In this document: in pieces, positions 15,620 through 24,047 of the stretch
Position numbering within the stretch: position 1 is the first letter of the stretch
Layout of the letters: the number at the start of each line of letters is the position of its first letter
NCBI GenBank assembly: GCA_019112785.1
Contig: DXIQ01000063.1
Coordinates: 1 to 64,000, forward strand
From: Candidatus Blautia stercorigallinarum
Lineage (GTDB): Bacteria > Bacillota > Clostridia > Lachnospirales > Lachnospiraceae
DNA: 64,000 nucleotides
Reading direction: 5' to 3'
Translations under genes and position numbers: made by a program
Notes under the pieces: model-generated
The model's database searches: none
Told to the model about the DNA's origin: nothing
Seen by the model: only the letters and a program-made list of their open reading frames with translations

Positions 15620-18274
15620 ATGGAAAACAAGAAAAAATCAGAATTTAACAAAGTGTTCAGTGCCTGGGATATCCTGGTGATCGCATTTGGCGCCATGATC
15701 GGATGGGGCTGGGTAGTATCTACCGGCGATTGGATCCAGACAGGCGGCGTGATCGGCGCGATCCTCGGGTTTGTGATCGGCGGCATTATGATCTTCTTCG
15801 TGGGTCTTACTTACGCAGAACTTACGGCGGCTCTTCCCCAGTGCGGCGGAGAGCATGTCTTCAGCTACCGTGCCATGGGGCCTATCGGCTCTTATATCTG
15901 TACATGGGCGATCGTGCTGGGGTATGTCAGTGTTGTATGTTTTGAGGCATGTGCCCTTCCAACCATCATTACGTATATTTATCCGGATTTCCTCCAGGGA
16001 TATCTCTATACAGTGGCAGGATTTGATATTTATGCATCCTGGGTTGCTGTGGCAGTGATCGTGGCGATCTTTATTACTTATATTAATATAAAAGGTGCAA
16101 AGACCGCAGCCATTCTGCAGACGGTCCTGACAGTTATTATCGGAGTAGTAGGAATCCTCCTGGTGGTGGCTTCTCTGTTCAGCGGGGATATGTCAAATAT
16201 GGAGAATCAGCTTTTTGTAGGAGATACTACCGGGACTATGGCACGGAACGTATTCGGAGTGGCAGCTCTGACGCCTTTCTTCTTCATCGGCTTTGACGTA
16301 ATCCCTCAGGCGGCGGAAGAGATCAGCGTTCCCCTGAAAAAAATCGGCGGTATCATGATCCTTTCCATCCTCCTGGCGGTTGCCTTCTATGGTCTTGTGA
16401 TCTTCGGCGTAGGCTATGTAATGAGCCCTTCAGATATCGCCGCCTCTCAGGCAGGCACAGGACTGGTGACAGCAGATGCCATGGCAAAGGCTTTCGGCAG
16501 CGAGATGATGTCCAGAGTACTGATCATCGGCGGAATGTGCGGGATCATTACCAGCTGGAACTCCTTCCTCATCGGCGGAAGCCGTGCTATGTACTCTATG
16601 GCAGAATCCTATATGATCCCCAAGGTATTTGCCACCCTTCACAAAAAGTATAAAACCCCTACCGTTGCTCTTTATCTCATCGGAGCCTTATCCGTGCTCG
16701 CGCCTTTCTTCGGAAGACAGATGCTTGTATGGGTGGTGGACGCAGGTAACTTCGGATGCTGTCTTGCATACTGTATGGTGGCGCTTTCCTTCATTATCCT
16801 GAGATCAAAAGAGCCGGAGCTGAAAAGACCTTATAAGGTAAAGCATTATAAGATCGTAGGTGTGATCGCTGTGATCATGTCCGGATTTATGGTAGCCATG
16901 TATATCATTCCCAATTCCGGATGTTCCCTGCTACCTCAGGAATGGGTAATGGTCGGCGGCTGGTCTTTACTTGGCGTTGTATTTTTCATTATCTGTAAAC
17001 TGAAATATAAAGAAAAATTTGCTACTCTGGTAGATATTGTTGATGAGAGTGAACTTGAAGAAAAGAAAGAGGAAGAAAGGGCTGTGGCAGCGGCTGTATC
17101 TATTGCCAAAAGTAAAGAGGCAGCAGCTGAAGCTGAGAAAAAGACCGTCTTTTCTTATTATCTTCCGGTAAATATAGAGTTTGGATGCGGCAAAGTGGAT
17201 CAGGCCGGCAGTTTCGCAAAACCATACGGAAAGAAGGCACTGATCGTTACAGGACGCAACAGCGCAAAAAAGTCCGGGCTCTATGACCGGGTAGCAGCCA
17301 GTCTGGATGCAGCGGGAATAAGCCATCTGCTCTTTGATAAGGTAACTCAGAATCCGCTTACCACTACGGCAGAGGAAGGCGCGGCTTATGCTAAGGAACA
17401 TGGATGTGACATGATCCTTGCTATCGGCGGAGGAAGCGTTATGGACTGCGGAAAAGCCATTGCATTTTTGGCTGTAAATCCGGGAAATATTAACGACTAT
17501 ATCTTCAACCGTCTGTCAAGTAATACGGCACTGCCTATTATTTTAATCCCGACCACCTGCGGAACCGGTTCAGAAGGAAACGGCTTTGCGGTGCTTACCA
17601 ATCCGGAAAACGGAGACAAGAAATCTCTTCGTTGCAATGCCATTGTGGCTAAGGTGTCCATTGTGGATCCGGAATGTATGATGACCATGCCGAAAAAGGT
17701 ACTGGCCTCTGTGGGCTTCGACGCCTTGTGTCATTGTATGGAAGCTTATACGTCAAGGACCGCCCAGCCCTTTACAGATGCGCTCTGTGAATACGCCATG
17801 AATCTGATCGCAAAAAATCTGGTAAAGGTTTACCGGGGCGAAGGAGATAAAAGAGCCTGGGAGAAACTGACCCTTGCCAGCACTATCGGCGGTATGGTGA
17901 TCAATACAGCAGGAGTTACCCTGGCTCACGGGATGGAACATCCCGCAAGCGGACTCAAAGACATTGTTCATGGACAGGGCCTGGCAGCCCTTACGCCGGC
18001 AGTGATCGAGGCCTCTCAGAAAGGAGATCATTTTAAATACGCTAAGATCGCCAGGATCTTTGGAGGAATTACTGCGGAAGACTGCGCGCCTGCTATCCGT
18101 ATGCTTCTTAAAGACCTGGATCTTACCTGTACCCTGTCTGATCTGGGGCTGGAAGAGAAAGACATTCCCTGGATGGCGAAGAACTGTATGAAAGTTTCCG
18201 CAGCAGGCGTGGCTAATAATCCGGTAGTATTTACCGAGGAACAGATCGCTGAGATCTATCGCGCCGCAATGTAG
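15620..18274 (+). CDS. APC permease fused to iron-type alcohol dehydrogenase
   Basis: Single uninterrupted 884-codon ORF. Residues 1-455 are an APC-superfamily amino-acid/amine permease with about 12 membrane helices; helix 1 has the broken-helix motif FGAMIGWGW. Residues 455-515 are a charged, Ala/Glu/Lys-rich cytoplasmic linker. Residues 517-884 are a complete group III alcohol dehydrogenase with GGGSVMDCGKAIA for NAD(P), TTCGTGSEGN, and metal ligands in GFDALCH, LAHGMEHPASG and VHGQG. Context suggests uptake of an omega-amino acid or amine, transamination to a semialdehyde, and reduction to a hydroxy acid (for example GABA to 4-hydroxybutyrate). The dehydrogenase would be tethered at the inner face of the membrane. 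The substrate is inferred, not shown. Confidence 0.88.
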   Translation: MENKKKSEFNKVFSAWDILVIAFGAMIGWGWVVSTGDWIQTGGVIGAILGFVIGGIMIFFVGLTYAELTAALPQCGGEHVFSYRAMGPIGSYICTWAIVLGYVSVVCFEACALPTIITYIYPDFLQGYLYTVAGFDIYASWVAVAVIVAIFITYINIKGAKTAAILQTVLTVIIGVVGILLVVASLFSGDMSNMENQLFVGDTTGTMARNVFGVAALTPFFFIGFDVIPQAAEEISVPLKKIGGIMILSILLAVAFYGLVIFGVGYVMSPSDIAASQAGTGLVTADAMAKAFGSEMMSRVLIIGGMCGIITSWNSFLIGGSRAMYSMAESYMIPKVFATLHKKYKTPTVALYLIGALSVLAPFFGRQMLVWVVDAGNFGCCLAYCMVALSFIILRSKEPELKRPYKVKHYKIVGVIAVIMSGFMVAMYIIPNSGCSLLPQEWVMVGGWSLLGVVFFIICKLKYKEKFATLVDIVDESELEEKKEEERAVAAAVSIAKSKEAAAEAEKKTVFSYYLPVNIEFGCGKVDQAGSFAKPYGKKALIVTGRNSAKKSGLYDRVAASLDAAGISHLLFDKVTQNPLTTTAEEGAAYAKEHGCDMILAIGGGSVMDCGKAIAFLAVNPGNINDYIFNRLSSNTALPIILIPTTCGTGSEGNGFAVLTNPENGDKKSLRCNAIVAKVSIVDPECMMTMPKKVLASVGFDALCHCMEAYTSRTAQPFTDALCEYAMNLIAKNLVKVYRGEGDKRAWEKLTLASTIGGMVINTAGVTLAHGMEHPASGLKDIVHGQGLAALTPAVIEASQKGDHFKYAKIARIFGGITAEDCAPAIRMLLKDLDLTCTLSDLGLEEKDIPWMAKNCMKVSAAGVANNPVVFTEEQIAEIYRAAM

Positions 18275-18304
18275 AAAATGGGATAGAATAAAAATCGGAT
18301 TATG

Positions 18305-19690
18305 TTATGAAGAAAAGTCCGAAGATGTTTCGGAATTTCCTCCATATTTTTTAAAGATATGTCTCAGCATGATAATCGCGCAGACCGCCAGGAACAGCTC
18401 TGCGGTGCACTGGGCATAAGCCAGTCCGTAAAGCGGAAACAGATAGTTCAGGATGAAAAGGGCAGGGATTTCCAGAACGATCTTCCGCATTACTGCAAAA
18501 CACAGGGAATATTTTCCCAGGCCCAGAGCCTGGAATACGCCTACGGCGAGGAAATCTACGCAAAGGAAGATCAGTCCCAGGCCGAATCCCTGAAGGAACT
18601 TTTCCCCATAAGCTACAATGGCGTTATTGTTCATAAACAGGCGGATCAGTGTACCTGCGCCGAAGTGATACAGGAGCATGACCACAGCCAGGATGGGAAC
18701 CATCAGTTTCAGGGCAAAGAGAATGGTATCTTTCATACGTCTGCGGTTTCCCGAGGCAAAATTGTAGCTTACCAGGGGCATGATGCCCTGGGAAAATCCC
18801 AGGGTGATCTGCATGGGAACCATGTAGATCTTGTAAGCGATCCCCATGGCCGCCACGGCGTCTGCGCCGTAAACAGCAGTAAAATTATTCAGGATCGTCA
18901 TACCGGTTACATTGAGAAGATTCTGGATAGAAGCAGGTATTCCAACGCCGCATACTTCCCGGATGATCCTTTTTTGAAAAGAAAATTTCCTGGGATCAAC
19001 ACATACAAAAGTCTTTCCTCTTTTCACATAGAGAAAGACAAAAAAGTATATACAAGCGGCACAGTTGGAAAGAAAGGTGGCAAGGCCCGCTCCTGCCGCT
19101 CCCATGTTGAAGCCCCAGGGAAGGATGAAAACAGGGTCAAGGATAATATTCAGGAAGCAGCCGCTCATAGTGCCGATACTTGCATGCATGGCGGCCCCTT
19201 CGGAGCGGACAAGGTAAGCCATGACCACGTTGAGTATGGCGGGAGCGGAACCCAGGAAAACTGTCCAGAAGAGATAGCCCTGGGTAGCTGCCCGGGTAGT
19301 CTCATCGGCTCCGATAAGGGTGAGAAGAGAACTCTGGAACAGAGCGCAGAGAAGTCCGAACAGGACTCCGCACACAAGGGAGCAGTAAAAGCCAAAGGCA
19401 GAGCTGCGGGACACAGTATCGTAGTCCTTCCTGCCCAGAGCGCGGCTCATCATACTGGAGGTTCCCACGCCGAACAGATTGTTGATGGCATTAAAGGCAA
19501 GGAGAACCGGGGCTGATAGTGAGACAGCGGCATTCTCTACGGAATTATTCAGCATTCCTACAAAATATGTATCCGCCATGTTATATAAGACCATAACAAG
19601 AGAGCTGAAAACCATGGGAATGGACAGCTTTGCCACAGCCGCCGGAATCGGAGTTTTTTCAAATAGTATCGTTTTTTGCGCGTCTTCCAT
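18305..19690 (-). CDS. MATE-family efflux transporter
   Basis: Multidrug/toxin extrusion family protein of 461 residues with about 12 membrane helices in two similar halves (ADTYFVGMLNN and GVGTSSMMSRALG in the first half, PLVSYNFASGNRRR in the second). GGAGG precedes the ATG at 19690; the longer track start lacks a ribosome binding site. It is convergent with the permease-dehydrogenase gene. It probably exports cationic compounds in exchange for Na+ or H+; the substrate is unknown. Confidence 0.9.
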   Translation of the reverse strand: MEDAQKTILFEKTPIPAAVAKLSIPMVFSSLVMVLYNMADTYFVGMLNNSVENAAVSLSAPVLLAFNAINNLFGVGTSSMMSRALGRKDYDTVSRSSAFGFYCSLVCGVLFGLLCALFQSSLLTLIGADETTRAATQGYLFWTVFLGSAPAILNVVMAYLVRSEGAAMHASIGTMSGCFLNIILDPVFILPWGFNMGAAGAGLATFLSNCAACIYFFVFLYVKRGKTFVCVDPRKFSFQKRIIREVCGVGIPASIQNLLNVTGMTILNNFTAVYGADAVAAMGIAYKIYMVPMQITLGFSQGIMPLVSYNFASGNRRRMKDTILFALKLMVPILAVVMLLYHFGAGTLIRLFMNNNAIVAYGEKFLQGFGLGLIFLCVDFLAVGVFQALGLGKYSLCFAVMRKIVLEIPALFILNYLFPLYGLAYAQCTAELFLAVCAIIMLRHIFKKYGGNSETSSDFSS

Positions 19691-19795
19691 TGTATTATTA
19701 CCTCCGGAATCGTAATATTTTTGCAAAAACATAAAGAACAAAAATATTCTATCATATTCTCCGGTTTCGTCAATATGGTGAAAGAACTCAGAATT

Positions 19796-20059
19796 TTACA
19801 GCAGCACAGCATGTAATACATGGGCTGCGATCAGAAGGCACAGAAGGACAGAAAAGATCCTGTGCAGCTTCAGCCATACAGCAGTTCCCATCCGCTTCCT
19901 GAACAGGGACAGAATAAGCAGGATGAGAAGACAGAGCCATGTTGCTTTTCCGGTCATCATAGCCGGCTTATTTCCTGACAGGATCCCATGGAGGAAAGAA
20001 ACCATCAGCAGGAGCAGTGCGAAGGATACGAGGATCATAATCAGATTAAGAATGGTCAT
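19796..20059 (-). CDS. Small histidine-containing membrane protein (87 aa)
   Basis: An 87-residue protein with three predicted membrane helices. The C-terminal part has LKLHRIFSVLLCLLIAAHVLH, with histidines spaced as in small b-type cytochrome or ferric-reductase-like membrane domains. AGGAGA precedes the ATG. A GTTAG/CTAAC inverted repeat lies 29 bp upstream and resembles metal-regulator boxes. Haem binding is only a suggestion from the histidine pattern. I do not recognise a named family with confidence. Confidence 0.6.
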   Translation of the reverse strand: MTILNLIMILVSFALLLLMVSFLHGILSGNKPAMMTGKATWLCLLILLILSLFRKRMGTAVWLKLHRIFSVLLCLLIAAHVLHAVLL

Positions 20060-20087
20060 AAAAATCTCCTTTGTATTTTGTATTTTA

Positions 20088-20103
20088 GTTAGTTTCAGCT
20101 AAC
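20088..20103. promoter_or_regulatory. Inverted repeat, possible metal-regulator box
   Basis: GTTAG-N6-CTAAC, embedded in TTAGTTAG...CTAACGATAA, resembles DtxR/MntR-type operators. It lies just upstream of the 87-residue membrane protein. Confidence 0.35.
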
Positions 20104-20285
20104 GATAATACAGGAAAATCATCCTAAAGTAAAGAGCTGATTTACATGGACTGATCTTTGCCAGTTTTAAATTTTTATGGGAGAAAACAGTTTAGAAACA
20201 AAAGATTTCCTTGCGGATAGCAGGTATGACAGTTATACTGAAAAGAAGAGCATAAAAATTTTGCTTGTTTGGAGGAACGTAAAAT

Positions 20286-20630
20286 ATGAAAAAATGTAAG
20301 ATTACAGTATTAAAAACCACTCTTGATAAAGAACTGGCTGAAGAGTACGGTGCAGAAGGTCTGACTGCCTGTCCCATGATGAAAGAAGGCCAGGTATTTT
20401 ACGCAGATTATGCCAAGCCTGAGGGATTTTGCGATGAGGCCTGGAAAGCAATCTATCAGTATGTATTCGCACTGTCTCACGGAGCAGGAAATGAGGTGTT
20501 TTATTACGGAGACTGGATCAGGAAACCTGGCGTGGCTATCTGCAGCTGTAACGACGGATTGCGCCCGGTAATCTTTAAGATCGAGGTCACAGAAGAAGAG
20601 TCACAGATAGATTATGTGCCTGTGAGGTAG
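20286..20630 (+). CDS. TIGR04076 family protein
   Basis: A 114-residue protein matching the TIGR04076 family by its pattern CKITVLK at the start, CDEAWKAIYQYVFAL in the middle, and FYYGDW...KPGVAICSCNDGLRPVIFKIE at the end. The conserved cysteines suggest a redox or metal role, but no function is known. GGAGG precedes the ATG. It is monocistronic and convergent with the next LysR gene, sharing a strong terminator. Confidence 0.85.
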   Translation: MKKCKITVLKTTLDKELAEEYGAEGLTACPMMKEGQVFYADYAKPEGFCDEAWKAIYQYVFALSHGAGNEVFYYGDWIRKPGVAICSCNDGLRPVIFKIEVTEEESQIDYVPVR

Positions 20631-20681
20631 GATATTAGAAACTATACATAGCTGGATCCATCCAGTGGTACTTAGCAGGAA

Positions 20682-20723
20682 AGAGCTGCTGCATTAATCA
20701 AAATTAATGCAGCAGCTCTGTTT
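20682..20723. terminator. Bidirectional terminator (17-bp perfect stem)
   Basis: AGAGCTGCTGCATTAAT and its exact complement enclose a 4-nt loop, followed by G-TTTCTG. The LysR stop codon lies inside the hairpin. Confidence 0.8.
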
Positions 20724-21519
20724 CTGTATGTAAATGTTTTTGAAGTGTGTGGATAAATGTCTGCATAGCTCCAGATGGATTTTTTGCATACACTATCCCA
20801 TATGGCATTTCATAATCCCATTCCATGGGAATCGTCACAATAGATGGATGGACATCTTTCCAAATGTCCAGGGTTTCCATCACACATCTCATTTGTTCGT
20901 ATTCATTAAAGACTCCGGTATCATAAAAGTGCGGAGTATCAAGCAGCGTGATTTGCAGATGCTTTGTTTCAATTTCATCCCGCATTTTGTTCAACACAGG
21001 GGAATCTCCCCGTTTCACCAGCATAAAGGTTTCACCTTCAAGGTCACTCCAGGTAAGGGAATCACAGGGCCCTACAAAGCAGTCAATCTCCCGTACAAGA
21101 GAATCCAGCATAGTTTCCATGCTGACCGGGCTGTCATCGAAGGGAACGATATGAATTGCCACGGGCAGTGTACCATCATCAATCCCCGACCACAGATCAA
21201 CCAGCGTCTTACAGGGACGCAGGATGGATGTCCCAACACGAATGGCCTGCTGCTCATCGTTTGCGATCTGACGTGTCCGGGCAATGGCCTGTTCGGATTG
21301 TTTGATTATCTTTTTTGCGTCTTTATAGATGGAACGTCCGGCAGCAGTCAGCTGGGTGCCCTGATTGGTACGTTCGATCAGTTTTACGCCGATCAGGGAT
21401 TCCAGCTTGTTGATCTGATTCATGACAGAAGCCGGCGTAATATATAGTTCCTTTGACGCTTTCAGAAAACCTCCCTGGTCAGCCACCGCAATAAAAGTAG
21501 TCAGCTCCCGGCTATACAC
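20704..21519 (-). CDS. LysR-family regulator
   Basis: LysR-type regulator of 271 residues, shorter than the usual 290-300. The winged HTH is at residues 1-60 (GGFLKASKELYITPASVMNQINKLE) and a substrate-binding domain follows. It is divergent from a truncated MFS transporter fragment, its likely original target, so it may now be an orphan. The inducer is unknown. Confidence 0.88.
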   Translation of the reverse strand: MYSRELTTFIAVADQGGFLKASKELYITPASVMNQINKLESLIGVKLIERTNQGTQLTAAGRSIYKDAKKIIKQSEQAIARTRQIANDEQQAIRVGTSILRPCKTLVDLWSGIDDGTLPVAIHIVPFDDSPVSMETMLDSLVREIDCFVGPCDSLTWSDLEGETFMLVKRGDSPVLNKMRDEIETKHLQITLLDTPHFYDTGVFNEYEQMRCVMETLDIWKDVHPSIVTIPMEWDYEMPYGIVYAKNPSGAMQTFIHTLQKHLHTETELLH

Positions 21520-21568
21520 AGAATCACCTCGTTTTTAGATTTTCTAAAAACTATTTTAAGGTTAGGTC

Positions 21569-21764
21569 ATGGGATATTTTACGGTGCCTATGGCAGTTCT
21601 TACATTCGTCTGGGGCGTTCTTGCCGGAGCAGGGGCCAACATTAATCAATACTGGCTGGCAACAGCAGCGCCGAAAGCACCGGATTTTGCAAATGGACTT
21701 TTTCTTGCCTCTACCAATCTTGGAACCACGGTAGGAACTTCTGTATGCGGCTACTTCCTTTCCT
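21569..21764 (+). pseudogene. MFS transporter remnant (C-terminal helices only)
   Basis: About 65 codons encode the last helices of a major-facilitator transporter (GAGANINQYWLATAAPKAPDF, NGLFLASTNLGTTVGTSVCGYF). The roughly 300 residues expected before this are missing; the remnant starts 50 bp from the divergent LysR gene. The frame then runs into unrelated sequence. A deletion has removed most of the gene. Confidence 0.65.
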
Positions 21765-22022
21765 CAGGCAGAATTTGTTGTTCAGAAAGGTGTTCTTGTG
21801 AATACGGCAGAAGGGCTCTGCCTTCTGGCATCCGATGCCGTTCCCTTATATGAGTGTATAGAAGGCCTGGAACAGGGAAAATACGGGCTCAGCAGTCTCT
21901 GCGCTGACCTGGAGGCCTTTTATCATACATTTGACCGGCTGAGAGAATTACAGGAAAAAGAAGGTGTGAAGATCATCGCAAGTCATGATTTTCTTACATT
22001 GAAAGGCGGGTCTGGAAAATGA
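21765..22022 (+). pseudogene. Metallo-beta-lactamase-fold hydrolase remnant (C-terminal)
   Basis: From about 21765, in another frame than the MFS piece, the sequence reads QAEFVVQKG, NTAEGLCLLASDAVPLYE and VKIIASHDF. This is the end of an MBL-fold lactonase-like protein with the late Asp (SDAVPL) and His (ASHD) ligands, but the HxHxDH region is absent. A GTG at 21798 could initiate the 74-residue fragment. It is joined directly to the MFS remnant. Confidence 0.55.
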
Positions 22023-22132
22023 AAAAAATCATTTCTATACTATTATTCATCGCCCTTTGGGTATTTACTGTGACATTGGCAGGCTGTGGACACAACGGAG
22101 AAGATACAGCTGGTTCCGGGACAGATATTTGA
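22019..22132 (+). pseudogene. Lipoprotein gene remnant
   Basis: ATGAAAAAAATC begins a 37-residue ORF overlapping the previous stop (ATGA). It encodes a lipoprotein signal peptide with lipobox LAGC followed by a stop after about 15 residues. Sequence beyond the stop looks like decayed coding DNA. It is probably the 5' end of a deleted or frameshifted lipoprotein gene. Confidence 0.5.
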
Positions 22133-22276
22133 TGGCTTTCTGGAACAGGGCGGCGCTGACTCAGACGCAGGTCTATGTGGATTCGGGATAGTTGTCCTTG
22201 TGAGAAATTTTCTGACATGATAATTTTTCTGAGAACAGAAGAATCTGAATAAAAATTACAGGGAAAAACCGGCATA

Positions 22277-22609
22277 TCAGAGCCGGTTTTTATCACCCCA
22301 TTCGCACATCCCGTCCAGGATCGGGATGAGAGATTTGCCCCTTTCCGTCAGACTGTATTCTACTTTAGGAGGAATCTGGGGATATTCTTCCCTGTGTACC
22401 AGCTGGTCGGCTTCCAGTTCCTTTAAAGTAGAACTCAGAGTTTTATAAGAGATCTGTCCGATATATCTTTTTATTTCATTGAACCTTACTACACCGAATT
22501 CCATCAGTGTGTAGAGGATCGTCATTTTATATTTCCCGTTGATCAAAGATAAGGTATAGCTGAATCCGGTGGTGCTTAAAGTTTCATTGGATATACATCT
22601 TTTTCCCAT
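22277..22609 (-). CDS. HxlR-family regulator
   Basis: A 110-residue winged-helix protein of the HxlR/DUF24 type (GKYKMTILYTLMEFGVVRFNEIKRYIG, YSLTERGKSLIPILDGMCEWG). These regulators often sense redox, quinone or electrophile stress. It is divergent from two flavoprotein genes, which it probably controls through an AAGTAC/GTACTT inverted repeat in the shared region. An N-terminal Cys5 could be the redox sensor. Confidence 0.88.
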   Translation of the reverse strand: MGKRCISNETLSTTGFSYTLSLINGKYKMTILYTLMEFGVVRFNEIKRYIGQISYKTLSSTLKELEADQLVHREEYPQIPPKVEYSLTERGKSLIPILDGMCEWGDKNRL

Positions 22610-22647
22610 TTTACACTCTCCTTCAGGTAAGTATTGAACCTATTTGT

Positions 22648-22674
22648 AAGTACCGCACTTTTATGTGCGTACTT
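22648..22674. promoter_or_regulatory. HxlR operator candidate
   Basis: AAGTACCGCAC-N6-GTGCGTACTT is an inverted repeat with one extra base on the left. It touches the -35 of the flavin-reductase promoter and lies 39 bp from the HxlR start. Confidence 0.6.
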
Positions 22675-22700
22675 GTTTTCTGACGTATTCTTGCTATGAT
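22673..22700 (+). promoter_or_regulatory. Promoter of the flavoprotein operon
   Basis: TTGTTT and TATGAT are separated by 16 bp, with TG upstream of the -10 (TGCTATGAT). It overlaps the HxlR operator candidate. Confidence 0.5.
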
Positions 22701-22753
22701 TGTAATATCAGCAGCGGGAAAAGTCAATCCGCTGAATAAAGGAGAGATTTATT

Positions 22754-23305
22754 ATGGGTAAGAAAATCGTAATTTTAAACGGAAGCCCCAGAAAAAATGG
22801 AAACACGTCAGCTCTGGTAAGATCCTTTACAGAAGGAGCAGAAAGTGCGGGAAATACCGTGACAGAATTTTTCCTTTCCGGTATGGATATCCATGGCTGC
22901 AAAGGTTGCTTTGGCGGACACAGCAGCCAGGCCTGTCCCTGTGTACAGAAAGATGATATGGACCAGATTTATCCGGCAGTAAAAAAGGCGGAGGTAGTGG
23001 TACTGGCAAGTCCGCTGTACTACTGGACAATGAGCGGGCAGCTGCGCACGGCTCTTGACCGTCTGTTTGCCTTGGAAGAGGGAGACGGCAATCTGCTGAG
23101 AGGAAACGGAAGAGCATCTGCCCTGCTAATGGCAGCAGAGGGACATGGCTTTGATGACGCAGTTCTTTACTATGATCATCTGCTGGAACATCTCCGGTGG
23201 GAAAATCTCGGACACGTTCTTGCAGGAGGAAACATGAATGTGGGGGACATTAAAGGAAAAACAGAAATTCAGCAGGCCTATGGACTGGGAAAATCCATAA
23301 AGTAG
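22754..23305 (+). CDS. NAD(P)H-dependent FMN reductase / flavodoxin-like protein
   Basis: A 183-residue flavodoxin-fold oxidoreductase. The N-terminal ILNGSPRKNGNTSALV binds the FMN phosphate and LASPLYYWTMSGQLRTALDR is the typical second motif. Cysteines in GCKGCFGG...ACPC are common in iron-sulfur-flavoprotein-like relatives. GGAGAG precedes the ATG. It probably reduces quinones or other electrophiles and is the first gene of an operon opposite HxlR. Confidence 0.85.
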   Translation: MGKKIVILNGSPRKNGNTSALVRSFTEGAESAGNTVTEFFLSGMDIHGCKGCFGGHSSQACPCVQKDDMDQIYPAVKKAEVVVLASPLYYWTMSGQLRTALDRLFALEEGDGNLLRGNGRASALLMAAEGHGFDDAVLYYDHLLEHLRWENLGHVLAGGNMNVGDIKGKTEIQQAYGLGKSIK

Positions 23306-23363
23306 TTCCCGGAAAAGGAAAGATATCAATTTAATAGCAGAGATAAGAAAGGAGACAAAAATT

Positions 23364-23936
23364 ATGTCAAAAAACCTGGGCGTTAAGCCATATTTATTTC
23401 CTATGCCGACTTATATGATCGGCACTTATAATGAAGATAATACAGTGGACGTTATGATGATGGCATGGGGAGGGATCTGTGCAGAAGATATGGTTGCACT
23501 GAATCTGGAAGCCGAGCACAAAACAGTAGCTAATATTGAGACAAGAAAGGCCTTTACTCTTGCTGTACCTGGAACAGACACCCTCCGGGAATCCGATTTC
23601 CTGGGAATCGCCAGCTCCAATAAAATGGCAGACAAGTTTGAGCGTACCGGACTTCACGCAGTAAAAAGCGAGAGAGTAGATGCCCCGGTCATTACAGAGT
23701 ATCCCCTTACCCTGGAGTGTGAAGTCGTGGAGATGCAGTCACAGCCTTACGGCCTGCGTGTCCTTGGAAAGATCGTCAATGTGATCGCAGATGAAAAGGT
23801 GCTGGATGAAGCAGGAAAGATCGATGCGGGAAAACTCCAGGCATTTGTCTTTGACCAGATGCAGAATGGATATTATGCGATCGGTGAAAAGGTTGGACAG
23901 GCCTGGCACAGCGGCGCGGATCTGATGAAAAAGTAA
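23364..23936 (+). CDS. Flavin reductase-like / flavoredoxin family protein
   Basis: A 190-residue FMN-binding split-barrel protein. Features include the N-terminal PYLFPMPTYMIGTYNEDNTVDVMMMAWGG barrel strands and FTLAVPGTDTLRESDFLGI. Homologues are FMN reductases or flavoredoxins. It follows the NAD(P)H-FMN reductase gene by 58 bp with its own AAAGGAG, so the two likely act together in electron transfer or detoxification under HxlR control. Confidence 0.82.
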   Translation: MSKNLGVKPYLFPMPTYMIGTYNEDNTVDVMMMAWGGICAEDMVALNLEAEHKTVANIETRKAFTLAVPGTDTLRESDFLGIASSNKMADKFERTGLHAVKSERVDAPVITEYPLTLECEVVEMQSQPYGLRVLGKIVNVIADEKVLDEAGKIDAGKLQAFVFDQMQNGYYAIGEKVGQAWHSGADLMKK

Positions 23937-23960
23937 GCTCCAGTAGGAACTGAGCAATAT

Positions 23961-23986
23961 TTTACCATTCTGAACATTTAGTTACC
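23961..23986 (+). promoter_or_regulatory. AraC operator, copy 1 (GH36 promoter)
   Basis: TTTACCATTCT-N2-ACATTT-N-GTTACC. Two TTACC half-sites are in direct orientation with start-to-start spacing of about 20 bp, as expected for AraC proteins. The same motif with three differences lies before the transporter operon at 27241. Confidence 0.7.
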
Positions 23987-24047
23987 CTTTGAAAAATAGG
24001 ATATATAAGATAAAATGAAACAAAAGAGAAAGGGGAACATATCTGAT

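Noticed and set aside
18359-19516. 385-codon plus-strand ORF
   Set aside because: Antisense to the MATE gene, which has clear membrane helices and a ribosome binding site.
24015-24047. Track start of the GH36 gene
   Set aside because: The ATG at 24015 overlaps the likely -10 element, so it would be outside the transcript.
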